Origin: an uncultured Oscillospiraceae bacterium
GTDB taxonomy: Bacteria; Bacillota; Clostridia; Oscillospirales; Oscillospiraceae
Reading direction: 5' to 3'
NCBI GenBank assembly: GCA_948616425.1
Contig: CAPGBJ010000028.1
Span: forward strand, 1-30,381
DNA: 30,381 nt
A program made the translations under genes and the position numbers. Numbering within the stretch: position 1 is the first letter of the stretch; the number at the start of each line of letters is the position of its first letter. Of this stretch, positions 15,547 through 23,428 are shown piece after piece. The notes under the pieces are model-generated. The model saw only the letters and a program-made list of their open reading frames with translations, was not told the origin of the DNA and made no database searches.

Positions 15547-16359
15547 TCAGCCGTCCAGCCGGTCGGCCAATTCTGTCATATAGTTGGTGGGGAAGTCCTC
15601 AATCTTTCCGGCGTCGAAAGCGGCGGCCAACGCGGTGTCAATGGGCAGCTTGGCCAGGACGGGGACCTCCAGTTCCGCGGCCACCTTGTCAATGTGGCTC
15701 TCGCCGAAGATGGCGTGCCGCTTGCCGCAGTCGGGACACTGGAAGTAACTGTAGTTCTCCACCAGGCCCAATACGGGAATATCCATCATCTTGGCCATGT
15801 TCACCGCCTTGGCCACAATCATGGATACCAGATCCTGGGGGGAGGTAACCACCACGATTCCATCCACGGGGAGGGACTGGAAGACCGTGAGGGGCACATC
15901 GCCGGTGCCGGGAGGCATATCCACAAACATATAGTCGATGTCGCCCCAGATGACCTCCTGCCAGAACTGGGTGACCACCCCGGCGATCACAGGCCCCCGC
16001 CAGATGACGGGGTCTGTCTCGTTGGCGGACAGCAGATTCAGAGACATGAGCTTGATTCCCCCAGCCGTAATCGCCGGGTCAATGCCCGCGTCAGAGCCGG
16101 TTGCCCGCTGGTGAATCCCGAAAGCGGTGGGGATGGATGGGCCGGTGATATCGGCGTCCAGAACGGCCACCTTTCGGCCCTTTTTCGCCATCGCCGCCGC
16201 CAGAGAGGCGGTTACAGTACTTTTGCCCACGCCGCCCTTGCCGCTGACCACAGCGATGACCCGCTTAACGCTGGACATGGCGTTGGCAGGGACCCGCAGG
16301 TCCCGGGAAGAACAGTCGGCGGAACAGCTGGAACAGTCGTGGGTGCAGTTTTCTGCCAT
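15547..16359 (-). CDS. mrp: Mrp/NBP35-family P-loop ATPase, iron-sulfur carrier
   Basis: A 270-residue cytosolic ATPase of the Mrp/ApbC/NBP35 group that carries or inserts iron-sulfur clusters. Cysteines 5, 9, 12 and 16 form an N-terminal cluster as in NBP35-type proteins. The deviant Walker A SGKGGVGKST (39-48) is followed by AVLDADITGPS (65-75), the switch MPPGTGD (148-154) and the CxxC C208-P-D-C211 that binds the bridging cluster. Downstream of the P-loop all family blocks are intact. Ribosome site GAAGGAG is 9 bases before the ATG. It follows the PBP2 gene on the same strand with a 124-base gap that contains a palindromic repeat. In many Clostridia minCD occupies this place; Mrp is a related MinD-like ATPase, but the cysteines rule out MinD. 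Confidence 0.93.
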   Translation of the reverse strand: MAENCTHDCSSCSADCSSRDLRVPANAMSSVKRVIAVVSGKGGVGKSTVTASLAAAMAKKGRKVAVLDADITGPSIPTAFGIHQRATGSDAGIDPAITAGGIKLMSLNLLSANETDPVIWRGPVIAGVVTQFWQEVIWGDIDYMFVDMPPGTGDVPLTVFQSLPVDGIVVVTSPQDLVSMIVAKAVNMAKMMDIPVLGLVENYSYFQCPDCGKRHAIFGESHIDKVAAELEVPVLAKLPIDTALAAAFDAGKIEDFPTNYMTELADRLDG

Positions 16360-16397
16360 AGTAATACATCTCCTTCATTCCTTGACGGATTTTATAA

Positions 16398-16455
16398 GCA
16401 GGGGCGGCCTCTCGCCTCCACATCTCTATCCCGGGCAGACAGAGGCCCCCCTTAC
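16398..16455. repeat. palindromic intergenic repeat, degenerate copy
   Basis: Inverted arms AGGGGCGGCCTCT (from about 16400) and AGAGGCCCCCCTT (ending about 16453) enclose about 28 bases in the gap between mrp and mrdA. The left end GCAGGGGCGGCCTCT closely matches the repeats at 23355 and 28184. Confidence 0.55.
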
Positions 16456-16483
16456 AGAGTACGATCTCAAAGGCGGCATCATC

Positions 16484-18778
16484 TCAACGGATGAGGGTAT
16501 TTTCTGCCGGAATCTCCTCCCGCGTCTCCTGGGCGGAGAAGTAGTATCCCAGCACATCTGCCGACATAGAGGCCAGCACACTGCCGCTGGCGCCGTGCTC
16601 CACCACCATGGCCACAGCCACTTCCGGGTCCTCATAGGGGGCAAAGCAGACAAAAACCGCGTGGGCCTCGGTCTGGGCGCTGACCTGGGCAGAGCCCGTC
16701 TTTGCCCCCACCTGGAAGGGCAGATTCTGGAAGTAGGGCCGGACTGAGGCGTTCTCGGTGGTCACCCTCAGCATCCCCGCCTTGACCGCCTCCAGATTTT
16801 TCGGCTGAATATCAATGGTGCTGAGGACCTGGGGCTCATAGCGGTAGACCACCTGGGAGAAGTCGTTGGATTTGACCTCCTTCAGCAGATGGGCGGCGTT
16901 CCGGGTGCCTCCATTGACCAGGGTGGCGATATAGTTGGCCAGCTGGAGCGGCGTAAACTGGCTGCTCTCCTGTCCAATGGCCACCGACAAAGTGTTTCCG
17001 TCGTACCACTTCTGGCCCAGCGACTCGGTGTACTCCCGGCTTGCCATAACGCCCCGCTCCTCTCCCAGTTCAATTCCTGTCTTCTGGCCCAGTCCAAAGC
17101 GTGTGGCATAGTCCACCAGGGTGTCAATTCCCAGCTCCCGACCCACATCAAAGAAGAAATAGTTGCAGGACACCTCAATGGCCTTGGTCACATCCACCAT
17201 GCCGTGGTAGCTGCGGTACTGTCGGTATATCCAGCACTGGGGCGGGTTGACGTCGGTGTAATAGGTGTACCGTCCCTCATCCCGTATCTTGGTGGCGGTG
17301 GTAATCTTTCCCTCCTCCAGCCCGGCCACCGCCGTGACCATCTTAAAGGTGGAGCCCGGGGGATAGGCGCCTTGAAACGCCCGATTCAGGAAGGGCTTCA
17401 GCGGATTTTCCGCGTTCTGCGCATAGTCAGCACTGTAATTGGCCAGGTCAAAGGTCGGGTAGGAGGCGGCAGCCAGCACGTCGGCGCTTTTCACGTCCAG
17501 CACCACGCAGGCGGCGCCCTCTACCTCTGTACTCTCCAGCTTGGGAACCGCGTCAGCCAGCAGATTTTCCACATAGGCCTGTAGGCCGATGTCCAAGGTG
17601 AGCATCACGTTGTCCCCCGGCTTCGGTTCAGACAGCCAAGTCTCTGAGACAATCTTCCCTTTTGTGTTCCGCTCCACCGTTTTGACCCCGGACGACCCTC
17701 GAAGGTAGGGCTCAAACGCCTGTTCCGCCCCTCCCCGGCCCACGGTATCGTTCATCTTATAGTCGCCCACACCGTCCCCATCCAGGTCTAAATTGGTGTA
17801 ATATTCCACCTCTTCAGCAAAAATAGGGGTAACCCGACCCAGCAGATGGGCGGCGTATTTGGTGTGATACTGCCGGACTGTGGTGGCCTCCACCACCACT
17901 CCAGTCAGATTTTGTTCTTTTACCCGGGAAATAAAGTCAATGTCTACATCGGAGGCGAAAATGTACTCGTTGGCCATATAGACCTCCTTCGAGCGCAGAT
18001 ACAGCTCATAGAGCACCCCCGCCACCGCTCGGGCGTCCGCTGGTGACATATCGCCGATATTCAGCTCTGGGACAGTTTCGCCGTTCTTTTCCGCCTGCTT
18101 CCTGTCCACCGCCCCCTCGCCCTGAATGTCAAAGCTGGCGCACATCTCGCCCAGCAGCTTTCTGGCATCGGGCAGCGGCCGGGGCCCCTTTGGCTGCGTG
18201 GGGACCTCCTCCGGCGTCTGGTCCCCCTTCAAAAACTGCTTCAGCCGGTCCAGCAGGCTGGGCTCCTTGGGCGCGGCCGTTTCCTTCACCGGTCCCGGTT
18301 CCTTGGTGGGGTCGTCAATCCACTTCATTTTCACCGCCAGCCGGCCCAGCCGGGTGAGGCTGCGCTCCGTCTCTCCCTCCTCATTGACCGAGGTGACGTA
18401 GAAGGGAGTGCCGGTAGTAAATGTAAAGGGTTCTGTTTTGCTGATGGGCAGGCTGTCTGTCCACTCCACCCCCTCCGCCCGGGCAGCCTGGATCAGCGCC
18501 AGAATAATATGGTTGCGCTCCTCCCCCATCAGACTGGTATCCAGCGTGACCTGGTAGATCACCCGATTGGACACCAGAACCTGTCCATTCCGGTCCAAAA
18601 TCTGACCTCGGGCGGACTCCACCGTCTGGGTCTCCGCAATTTTATATTGGGTCTGCTGGTAGTAATCTTCCCCGTTGTTAATTTGCAGGTCATACAGGGT
18701 GGCGCCCATGCCGGTAATCATCAGGGCCAGCAGCAGCACCATGGCCCACACCCGGCGGTGGAATTGTCTGGTATTCAT
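16484..18778 (-). CDS. mrdA: penicillin-binding protein 2, elongasome D,D-transpeptidase
   Basis: A 764-residue class B PBP that crosslinks peptidoglycan during elongation with RodA and MreCD. One N-terminal membrane helix (about 10-28) is followed by the dimerisation domain starting at ARGQILDRNGQVLVSN (56-71). The transpeptidase motifs are S476-T-F-K479, S537-C-N539 and K693-T-G695. A proline/lysine-rich insert (about 155-205) and an acidic DLDGDGVGD loop (331-339) lengthen the pedestal region. Ribosome site GATGAGGAG precedes the ATG at 18778. It follows mreD by 121 bases, a gap with a CCCCTCC/GGAGGGG hairpin at 18857-18876. The class B elongation assignment rests on the mreCD context. Confidence 0.95.
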   Translation of the reverse strand: MNTRQFHRRVWAMVLLLALMITGMGATLYDLQINNGEDYYQQTQYKIAETQTVESARGQILDRNGQVLVSNRVIYQVTLDTSLMGEERNHIILALIQAARAEGVEWTDSLPISKTEPFTFTTGTPFYVTSVNEEGETERSLTRLGRLAVKMKWIDDPTKEPGPVKETAAPKEPSLLDRLKQFLKGDQTPEEVPTQPKGPRPLPDARKLLGEMCASFDIQGEGAVDRKQAEKNGETVPELNIGDMSPADARAVAGVLYELYLRSKEVYMANEYIFASDVDIDFISRVKEQNLTGVVVEATTVRQYHTKYAAHLLGRVTPIFAEEVEYYTNLDLDGDGVGDYKMNDTVGRGGAEQAFEPYLRGSSGVKTVERNTKGKIVSETWLSEPKPGDNVMLTLDIGLQAYVENLLADAVPKLESTEVEGAACVVLDVKSADVLAAASYPTFDLANYSADYAQNAENPLKPFLNRAFQGAYPPGSTFKMVTAVAGLEEGKITTATKIRDEGRYTYYTDVNPPQCWIYRQYRSYHGMVDVTKAIEVSCNYFFFDVGRELGIDTLVDYATRFGLGQKTGIELGEERGVMASREYTESLGQKWYDGNTLSVAIGQESSQFTPLQLANYIATLVNGGTRNAAHLLKEVKSNDFSQVVYRYEPQVLSTIDIQPKNLEAVKAGMLRVTTENASVRPYFQNLPFQVGAKTGSAQVSAQTEAHAVFVCFAPYEDPEVAVAMVVEHGASGSVLASMSADVLGYYFSAQETREEIPAENTLIR

Positions 18779-18856
18779 AGGGTCTCCTCATCGTTCCAAC
18801 GTTCATTCCACGCCGAATCCCCCTCTGGAAATCCGGCCTTCTATCGTCTCACCGCC

Positions 18857-18876
18857 CCCCTCCGGCAGGGGAGGGG
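18857..18876. promoter_or_regulatory. hairpin between mreD and mrdA
   Basis: Perfect 7-bp stem CCCCTCC / GGAGGGG with a 6-base loop, without a T run. It is likely an mRNA processing or stability element within the operon rather than a full terminator. Confidence 0.4.
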
Positions 18877-18899
18877 CGCGCATCGGTTCTCACAGCGGA

Positions 18900-19412
18900 C
18901 TAGGCCAACTTCGTTCCGCCCACCCGGTTGTAAACAGCCCGGAAAAGCAGCCACACCAGGGGCGTCCAGACCAGCGACCAGAGAAATTCCGGCACTGCCA
19001 CCTGTAGCAGGGCGGACAGGCTGGCGGCGTTGATGAACAGCATTCTGGTCACCCGGAGAAAGTCCAGCAGGGCCAGCTCTCCCGCCGCACAGATCAGACA
19101 CCCCACAAAGGACTGGTTCAGGGCGTACTGCGACACCGCCCCCATAGCCATGCCGGCCAGGGCCAGAAAAAATACCGATCCGCCAAAGCCTCCCGGATAG
19201 GCCAGTTCCCACAGCAGTCCTACCCCCAGACCAAAGCCAGTCCCGGCGTAGGCCCCCTCCAGCACCGCCACCGCGGCCACCGCCAGGGGCAGCAGCATGG
19301 GAACCACCCCAAACAGGGGGCATCGGGGCAAAATATAGGCGTCCAACAGCCAGACGGGCAGCAGCCCCAGGCTGTAAACCAGCCACTTGTGGATCACATC
19401 TCGGCGGGTCAT
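18900..19412 (-). CDS. mreD: rod shape-determining protein MreD
   Basis: A 170-residue integral membrane protein with about five hydrophobic helices (for example LVYSLGLLPVWLLDAYIL near the start, AVAAVAVLEGAYAGTGFGLGVGLLWE in the middle, and LVWTPLVWLLFRAVYNRV at the end). The GAYAGTGFGLGVGLLWEL block matches the EGxxxGxxxGLxxGL(F/L)xD core of MreD. MreD is poorly conserved, so the call depends partly on its place between mreC and the PBP2 gene. Length is normal. The ribosome site is GAGGAGT, 8 bases before the ATG. The gap to mreC is 82 bases. Confidence 0.88.
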   Translation of the reverse strand: MTRRDVIHKWLVYSLGLLPVWLLDAYILPRCPLFGVVPMLLPLAVAAVAVLEGAYAGTGFGLGVGLLWELAYPGGFGGSVFFLALAGMAMGAVSQYALNQSFVGCLICAAGELALLDFLRVTRMLFINAASLSALLQVAVPEFLWSLVWTPLVWLLFRAVYNRVGGTKLA

Positions 19413-19494
19413 AGAACATACTCCTCGATCTCATCTTAGCATACACAGGCGGCCGCTGTCCCGCCCCAGCAGAGGGGCGTTCCCCCAGCCGTTG

Positions 19495-20337
19495 TCATTC
19501 GGCAATCTCAAAGTCCTTAATGACAAATACCTTAATCAACACGTCCAGGTCCACGGCAGGTTCTACCACCGCGTAGCGGGTCTGGCCAGAGGGGTCGGTA
19601 AAAACTCCCTCCACCCGGCCTACCACCAGGCCGGAGGGGAAGACCTCCCCCCGGCCAGAGGTGAGCACCTCGTCTCCCGAGACCAGCTGCGCCCCCTCCG
19701 GCAGGTAATTCAGCTTTAATTTCCCCTGATTCATCAGGGAAAAATCCCCCTCCAGCACGCCGGCCGAATAGGTGCGGTTGACAATCCCGCCCATCTGGGT
19801 ATCTGTGTTGATAATGGTGGATACGGTGGACCAATTGGCGCCCGCCTCCGTCACCACGCCCACCAGCACCCCGGTCTCAGTGACCACACAGTCCCCCGCC
19901 CCCACCCCGTGGGAGGTGCCCTTGCCCAGGGTCAGGGTAGATTCCCAATTAGAGGTGGAGCGGCCGGTAATCCGAGCATCCTCAAAGGTAAAATCTCGGC
20001 GCCTGGCCTGAAGGCCCAGCAGCTCCCGGAGCTGCTCATTCTCCCGGCGGGCCTCCTCGCCCTGGCGCACCTGTTCCTCCAACTCGCCCAGTTGGGTGCG
20101 CAGGTCGTCCAGCTCCTGTTCCATCTCCCCATAGTGGAAGACATAGCCATACACCCCCTCCACCCAGTCGGCAGCGGCGGCGATACCGCTTCGAACAGGG
20201 GTGATAACCACATTGACCACATTGGACAGGGGGTCAGCCTGTCCACCCAAAACAGCAGTCCCCACCCCAATGAGGATGGACAGCAGCAGGGCAATCACCA
20301 ACAGTAGTATTCCATTTTGCCGGAGAAAATCCTTCAC
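19495..20337 (-). CDS. mreC: rod shape-determining protein MreC
   Basis: A 280-residue cell-shape protein that links the cytoskeleton to the wall-synthesis complex from outside the membrane. A membrane helix (about 8-32, ILLLVIALLLSILIGVGTAV) is followed by a coiled coil (about 68-105, MEQELDDLRTQLGELEEQVRQ...ENEQLRELLGL) and the beta-barrel MreC domain with GRSTSNWESTLTLGKG and GVVTEAGANWSTVSTIIN. The start is a GTG at 20337 that overlaps the maf stop (GTGA), with GAAGGAG just upstream inside maf; a longer ATG reading from 20412 lies wholly within maf and is rejected. It is the second gene of the maf-mreC-mreD-mrdA cluster. Confidence 0.93.
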   Translation of the reverse strand: MKDFLRQNGILLLVIALLLSILIGVGTAVLGGQADPLSNVVNVVITPVRSGIAAAADWVEGVYGYVFHYGEMEQELDDLRTQLGELEEQVRQGEEARRENEQLRELLGLQARRRDFTFEDARITGRSTSNWESTLTLGKGTSHGVGAGDCVVTETGVLVGVVTEAGANWSTVSTIINTDTQMGGIVNRTYSAGVLEGDFSLMNQGKLKLNYLPEGAQLVSGDEVLTSGRGEVFPSGLVVGRVEGVFTDPSGQTRYAVVEPAVDLDVLIKVFVIKDFEIAE

Positions 20338-20933
20338 GCCTTCTGCTCCTTCTCCACTGCCAGGGCCAAGGGGTCCACGCCGAACCGAATCAGCAGTTTC
20401 CCCAGCCGGCACACCGGCAGGCCCATTACATTATAGTAGTCCCCTGAAATACCCTCCACCAGCATGGAGCCGTATCCCTGAATCCCGTAGGCCCCGGCCT
20501 TGTCCATAGGCTCGCCGGTGGCGATGTAGCGGACGATATCCGCCTCACTCAGCGTACGGAAACGGACACAGGTCATCTCATGTTCCGTTGCCCGCTCTCC
20601 GCCACAGAAGACCGTTATTCCGGTGTACACCATGTGCTGCCGGCCGGACAGCGCCGCCAGCATTCGGGCCGCATCCGCCTCACTGCTGGGCTTACCCAGC
20701 ACGCGGTTATTGACAGCCACCAGCGTGTCGGCGGCGATTACCAGGGCCTCCGGGTGGGCGGCCGCCACCTCGGCGCACTTGCGCCGGGATAGTTCCTCCA
20801 CCAGCTGGTCTGGGGGGAGGGTATGGGCGACAGTCTCCTCCCCCTGGGCGGGGACAACTTCAAACTCCGTTATGCCCATCCGCTCCAGCAGTTCCCGCCG
20901 CCGTGGGGATTGGGAGGCCAATATAATCTTCAC
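20334..20933 (-). CDS. maf: Maf-family nucleotide pyrophosphatase
   Basis: A 199-residue cytosolic house-cleaning pyrophosphatase that hydrolyses non-canonical or modified nucleoside triphosphates (dTTP/UTP type in the YhdE subfamily). The hallmark SQSPRRRELL is at residues 7-16. LVIAADTLV carries the catalytic aspartate, GKPSSEADAARML follows, and the ending has IQGYGSMLVEGISGDYYNVMGLP, all in family order. The GTG at 20933 gives the family-typical beginning (VKIILASQSPRR) with GGAACGGAG about 9 bases upstream; an in-frame ATG further up has no matching homology. In Firmicutes maf commonly leads the mreBCD operon, as here, though mreB itself is missing. Confidence 0.93.
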   Translation of the reverse strand: MKIILASQSPRRRELLERMGITEFEVVPAQGEETVAHTLPPDQLVEELSRRKCAEVAAAHPEALVIAADTLVAVNNRVLGKPSSEADAARMLAALSGRQHMVYTGITVFCGGERATEHEMTCVRFRTLSEADIVRYIATGEPMDKAGAYGIQGYGSMLVEGISGDYYNVMGLPVCRLGKLLIRFGVDPLALAVEKEQKA

Positions 20934-20987
20934 CCGCAACACTCCGTTCCTACTCTCTCGTCCTGTGCCGGCCAAGGCGCCCCCTGC

Positions 20988-21860
20988 TCAAACCCGGCTG
21001 ATGCTCCAGTCAATTTTGTCCTCGCTGGCGCACACCCGGCGCAGTTCGTCCCGGACCTCCATCAGCGCGAAACCCAACAGGTTCTTCCCGCGCCAGGCGG
21101 CGGGATTCTGGGCGTTTTCGTTGGCCTTGCCCATACCGATGCCCCAGATCCGGTCCCGGGGGCTGGCCTCCACCAGAATTTTATCCCCGGTGCACAGTAA
21201 GAAGTCCTTTAACTCAGGATTTTGCAGGAATTTTTGAAAATTCCCCGTCAAAACGATGGTGTGCTTGCACTTGTCCCACTCGGCCTGGTTGAAGTTTCGC
21301 ACCTCCCGGCCCAGGGCCTTGATCTTCCCCTGGACGGTGGCCTCCATGATCTTCTCCAGTGTCTCCTTATCCCCGAAGAGCCGGGCCTTCTCCGCCATCA
21401 TGAACTGCTCCATACAGCAGTACCGCTGGGCCTCCACCCAGAAATCCGCCATCCACCACTGGCTCAGGCAGGTCTCGGTGATGTGGCCGTCCTTCTCCGG
21501 GGTGTGGCCCCAGAAGTGGACCCACTTCACCCGCTTCCCGGCTGCCATGTCCGCCTCCAGCTTGGCCCGGTCGTAAGCGGGCTGGCCGTTGGACCGCCAG
21601 TGGCGGAGGAAGTAGTCCTCCCCGTCGTACAGCAAAGACGGGTCCAGGTCCTCGTCGTCCTCCATCACGGAGCGGTCGTCCCAGAAGACGGGGCAGGGAA
21701 ACAGGCGGTCGTACTCCTCCCGCTCCTCGTCGCTCAGCGTTTGCAGCCAGTCCCACAGCCGGCAGCCGTAGTCCTCGCCGTAGCCCATCCGCCAGCCGAT
21801 GGAGTACTGGGGGATCTCCGGGCAGGCCAGCCACTCGGGGGCCATCCACTTGTCACGCAT
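20988..21860 (-). CDS. NADAR-domain protein (YbiA/COG3236-like) with an N-terminal extension
   Basis: A 290-residue protein whose residues about 113-276 are a NADAR domain: FWGHT (116-120), YCCMEQFMMAEKARLFGD (147-164), FQKFLQNPELKDFLL (208-222), ILVEASPRDRIWGIGMG (228-244) and AAWRGKNLLGFALMEVRDEL (254-273). These are the strongest family signatures. NADAR proteins hydrolyse N-glycosidic bonds in phosphorylated riboflavin intermediates, and some reverse ADP-ribosylation of guanine as antitoxins to DarT-type toxins. The first 110 residues (DYGCRLWDWLQTLSDEEREEYDRL region) are acidic and tryptophan-rich and not assigned. The ATG is 3 bases after the stop of the DUF2262 gene, with GGAGGGA overlapping that stop, so the two are coupled. 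No DarT is seen. The family call is firm; the role is open. Confidence 0.88.
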   Translation of the reverse strand: MRDKWMAPEWLACPEIPQYSIGWRMGYGEDYGCRLWDWLQTLSDEEREEYDRLFPCPVFWDDRSVMEDDEDLDPSLLYDGEDYFLRHWRSNGQPAYDRAKLEADMAAGKRVKWVHFWGHTPEKDGHITETCLSQWWMADFWVEAQRYCCMEQFMMAEKARLFGDKETLEKIMEATVQGKIKALGREVRNFNQAEWDKCKHTIVLTGNFQKFLQNPELKDFLLCTGDKILVEASPRDRIWGIGMGKANENAQNPAAWRGKNLLGFALMEVRDELRRVCASEDKIDWSISRV

Positions 21861-21863
21861 CCC

Positions 21864-22724
21864 TTATCCCTCCATATCGGCTCTGTCCGGGCCCTTCTCC
21901 ATGTCGCCGGAGACGTGGATGGAGTGGCCATAGAACATATCCCCGTCGGCGAACCAGAACTCGAAGGAGCCGTCCGCCCGAATCTCGATGGACTCCAGCT
22001 CCATCCGCTCCATAAACTGCTCTTTGGTGATCTCCTGGGGCTCCTCGTCCTCCATCTGTTCGGCCCAGTCGTTGGCGGAGGTCAGCAGATCGTCGGCGGC
22101 GTACTCCCGCACCCGCTTGTCCCAGCTGGCGGCGTCGGCCAGCAGGGCCTTGGCGTTCCTCACACAGTCCGCCCGGTTCTCGTCCTGGTCGAAGACCAGG
22201 GAGATCTCCGTCCCCAGCCAGTCCACCTCGGTCTCGAACCAGTCCACCTGCCGGTCCAGAGTGAAGGTACCCAGCCCCTCCTCCCAAAAGGTGACGGGCT
22301 TTTTCTGCTCCTCCAGGATGGCTTTCAAATCCGAGTCAAACCCCGGTTCGGGCAGGTCCAGCAGGAGCAGCCGCTTGCCGTCCTCCGACACCCGGCCCCG
22401 GAACTTAATAATGAAATCGGGCCGGGTCCGGCGGCGCAGGACCTCCAGCAGCTGTTCGTCCCCAATGGTGGACAGAACAAACTCACCCCGGTGGATGTCG
22501 GGGGAGTCCTCCTCCATCCAGGCGGTCAGGCCGATGGAGGCCGTCCACAGCTTTTCCGTTCCGGCCCTGCCGCCGCCGAAGCCGTTGGCCCCGGTGACGG
22601 CCAGAATGGACAGCTCCTCCTGTCGGAACCGGGCGGCGAACTCCTTGAACTGCTTGTTCTCGGTGTTCCGCACCCGCTGTTCCTCCTCGGGCTGTTCTCC
22701 CTTTTTCTTGAAAAATCCTAACAT
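21864..22724 (-). CDS. DUF2262 domain-containing protein
   Basis: A 286-residue soluble acidic protein. The C-terminal part carries the DUF2262 signature FWFADGDMFYGHSIHVSGD (256-274), preceded by a strand IEIRADGS. The N-terminal part (about 55-185) reads as an alpha/beta region with GRVSEDGKRLLLLDLP and FDSDLKAILEEQKKPVTFW, repeating the style of a DUF7021-like or cystatin-like fold, but I cannot assign it. There is no signal peptide or membrane helix. GGAGGAA lies 8 bases before the ATG. DUF2262 has no established function; it is the first gene of a two-gene unit with the NADAR gene, which suggests work on nucleotide or ADP-ribose adducts, by association only. Confidence 0.8.
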   Translation of the reverse strand: MLGFFKKKGEQPEEEQRVRNTENKQFKEFAARFRQEELSILAVTGANGFGGGRAGTEKLWTASIGLTAWMEEDSPDIHRGEFVLSTIGDEQLLEVLRRRTRPDFIIKFRGRVSEDGKRLLLLDLPEPGFDSDLKAILEEQKKPVTFWEEGLGTFTLDRQVDWFETEVDWLGTEISLVFDQDENRADCVRNAKALLADAASWDKRVREYAADDLLTSANDWAEQMEDEEPQEITKEQFMERMELESIEIRADGSFEFWFADGDMFYGHSIHVSGDMEKGPDRADMEG

Positions 22725-22871
22725 AGGGTGTTCCTCCTGTTGTCACGCTCCGCCTGTTCGCCACGCTCGCTTTCCCGGCGACTCGCTTCACAGACAGAAA
22801 CACGCTGTGCTTCTTAGTTTGTAAAACTCGCTCCGATCCAACCTCGCTGCTCACGACGGCTCCGCGCTTGT

Positions 22872-23321
22872 CTACTTCCCTGTGGACCCAAAGCCCCCCG
22901 CGCCCCGGGCGGTGTCGTCCAGCTCGTCCACCATCTGGATACTGGCCTGGATGACGGGGGTTATCATCAGCTGGGCGATGCGGTCGCCGGGCTGGACGGT
23001 AAAATCTGATTCCCCGGAGTTTTGAAGCCCCACCAATATTTCACCCCTGTAATCACTGTCGATCACCCCCACGCAGTTGGCGGGGGCCACCCCGTGCTTG
23101 ATGCCCAGGCCACTGCGGGCATAGACCAGGGCTACATAATCCGCCGAGGGCAGAGCGATGGCCAGGCCGGTGGGGACGGTCCTCCGCCCGCCGGCGGGAA
23201 TTGTGACAGCCTCGTCCACACAGGCGTGGAGATCCATGGCCGCCGCGCCGGGGGTAGCGTAGAAGGGCAGGGGGATTTCCTTCCCGATTTTAGGGGAAAC
23301 CGCCTTAATTTTCAAGTCCAT
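22872..23321 (-). CDS. dut: dUTP diphosphatase (trimeric dUTPase)
   Basis: A 149-residue enzyme converting dUTP to dUMP, keeping uracil out of DNA and feeding thymidylate synthesis. All five family motifs appear in order: GAAAMDLHA (25-33), RSGLGIKHGVAPANC (66-80), GVIDSDYRGEI (81-91), QPGDRIAQLMI and the C-terminal arm RGAGGFGSTGK that closes over the active site. Length is standard. The ribosome site is GAGGAG, about 7 bases before the ATG. It lies between the DUF2262-NADAR pair and the LuxC/LuxE pair on the same strand; the first 147-base gap shows no clear promoter. Confidence 0.96.
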   Translation of the reverse strand: MDLKIKAVSPKIGKEIPLPFYATPGAAAMDLHACVDEAVTIPAGGRRTVPTGLAIALPSADYVALVYARSGLGIKHGVAPANCVGVIDSDYRGEILVGLQNSGESDFTVQPGDRIAQLMITPVIQASIQMVDELDDTARGAGGFGSTGK

Positions 23322-23354
23322 ATTGTAAACTCCTCAAAATTTTCTCAATTTTTT

Positions 23355-23428
23355 GCAGGAGCGGCCTGCGGCCGCCCGTCTTTATGCGGCATATACCGGT
23401 CACGGCGGGCGGCCAAACGCCGACCCTA
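23355..23428. repeat. palindromic intergenic repeat overlapping the luxC-like stop codon
   Basis: The left end GCAGGAGCGGCC-TGCGGCCGCCC and the right end GGGCGGCCAAACGCCGACCCTAC are imperfect inverted copies separated by a 28-base middle. The TAG stop of the LuxC-like gene (23428-23426) is part of the terminal GTAGGG. Same family as 28184-28260 and 16398-16455. Confidence 0.6.

Noticed and set aside
15547..16359. MinD, because an ATPase follows mreCD-PBP2
   Set aside because: The N-terminal cysteine cluster and the later CPDC motif are characteristic of Mrp/NBP35 iron-sulfur carriers.
21222..22721. 499-codon plus-strand frame opposite the NADAR and DUF2262 genes
   Set aside because: It spans two real genes on the other strand, has proline/leucine/valine-rich composition without any domain, and has no proper ribosome site.
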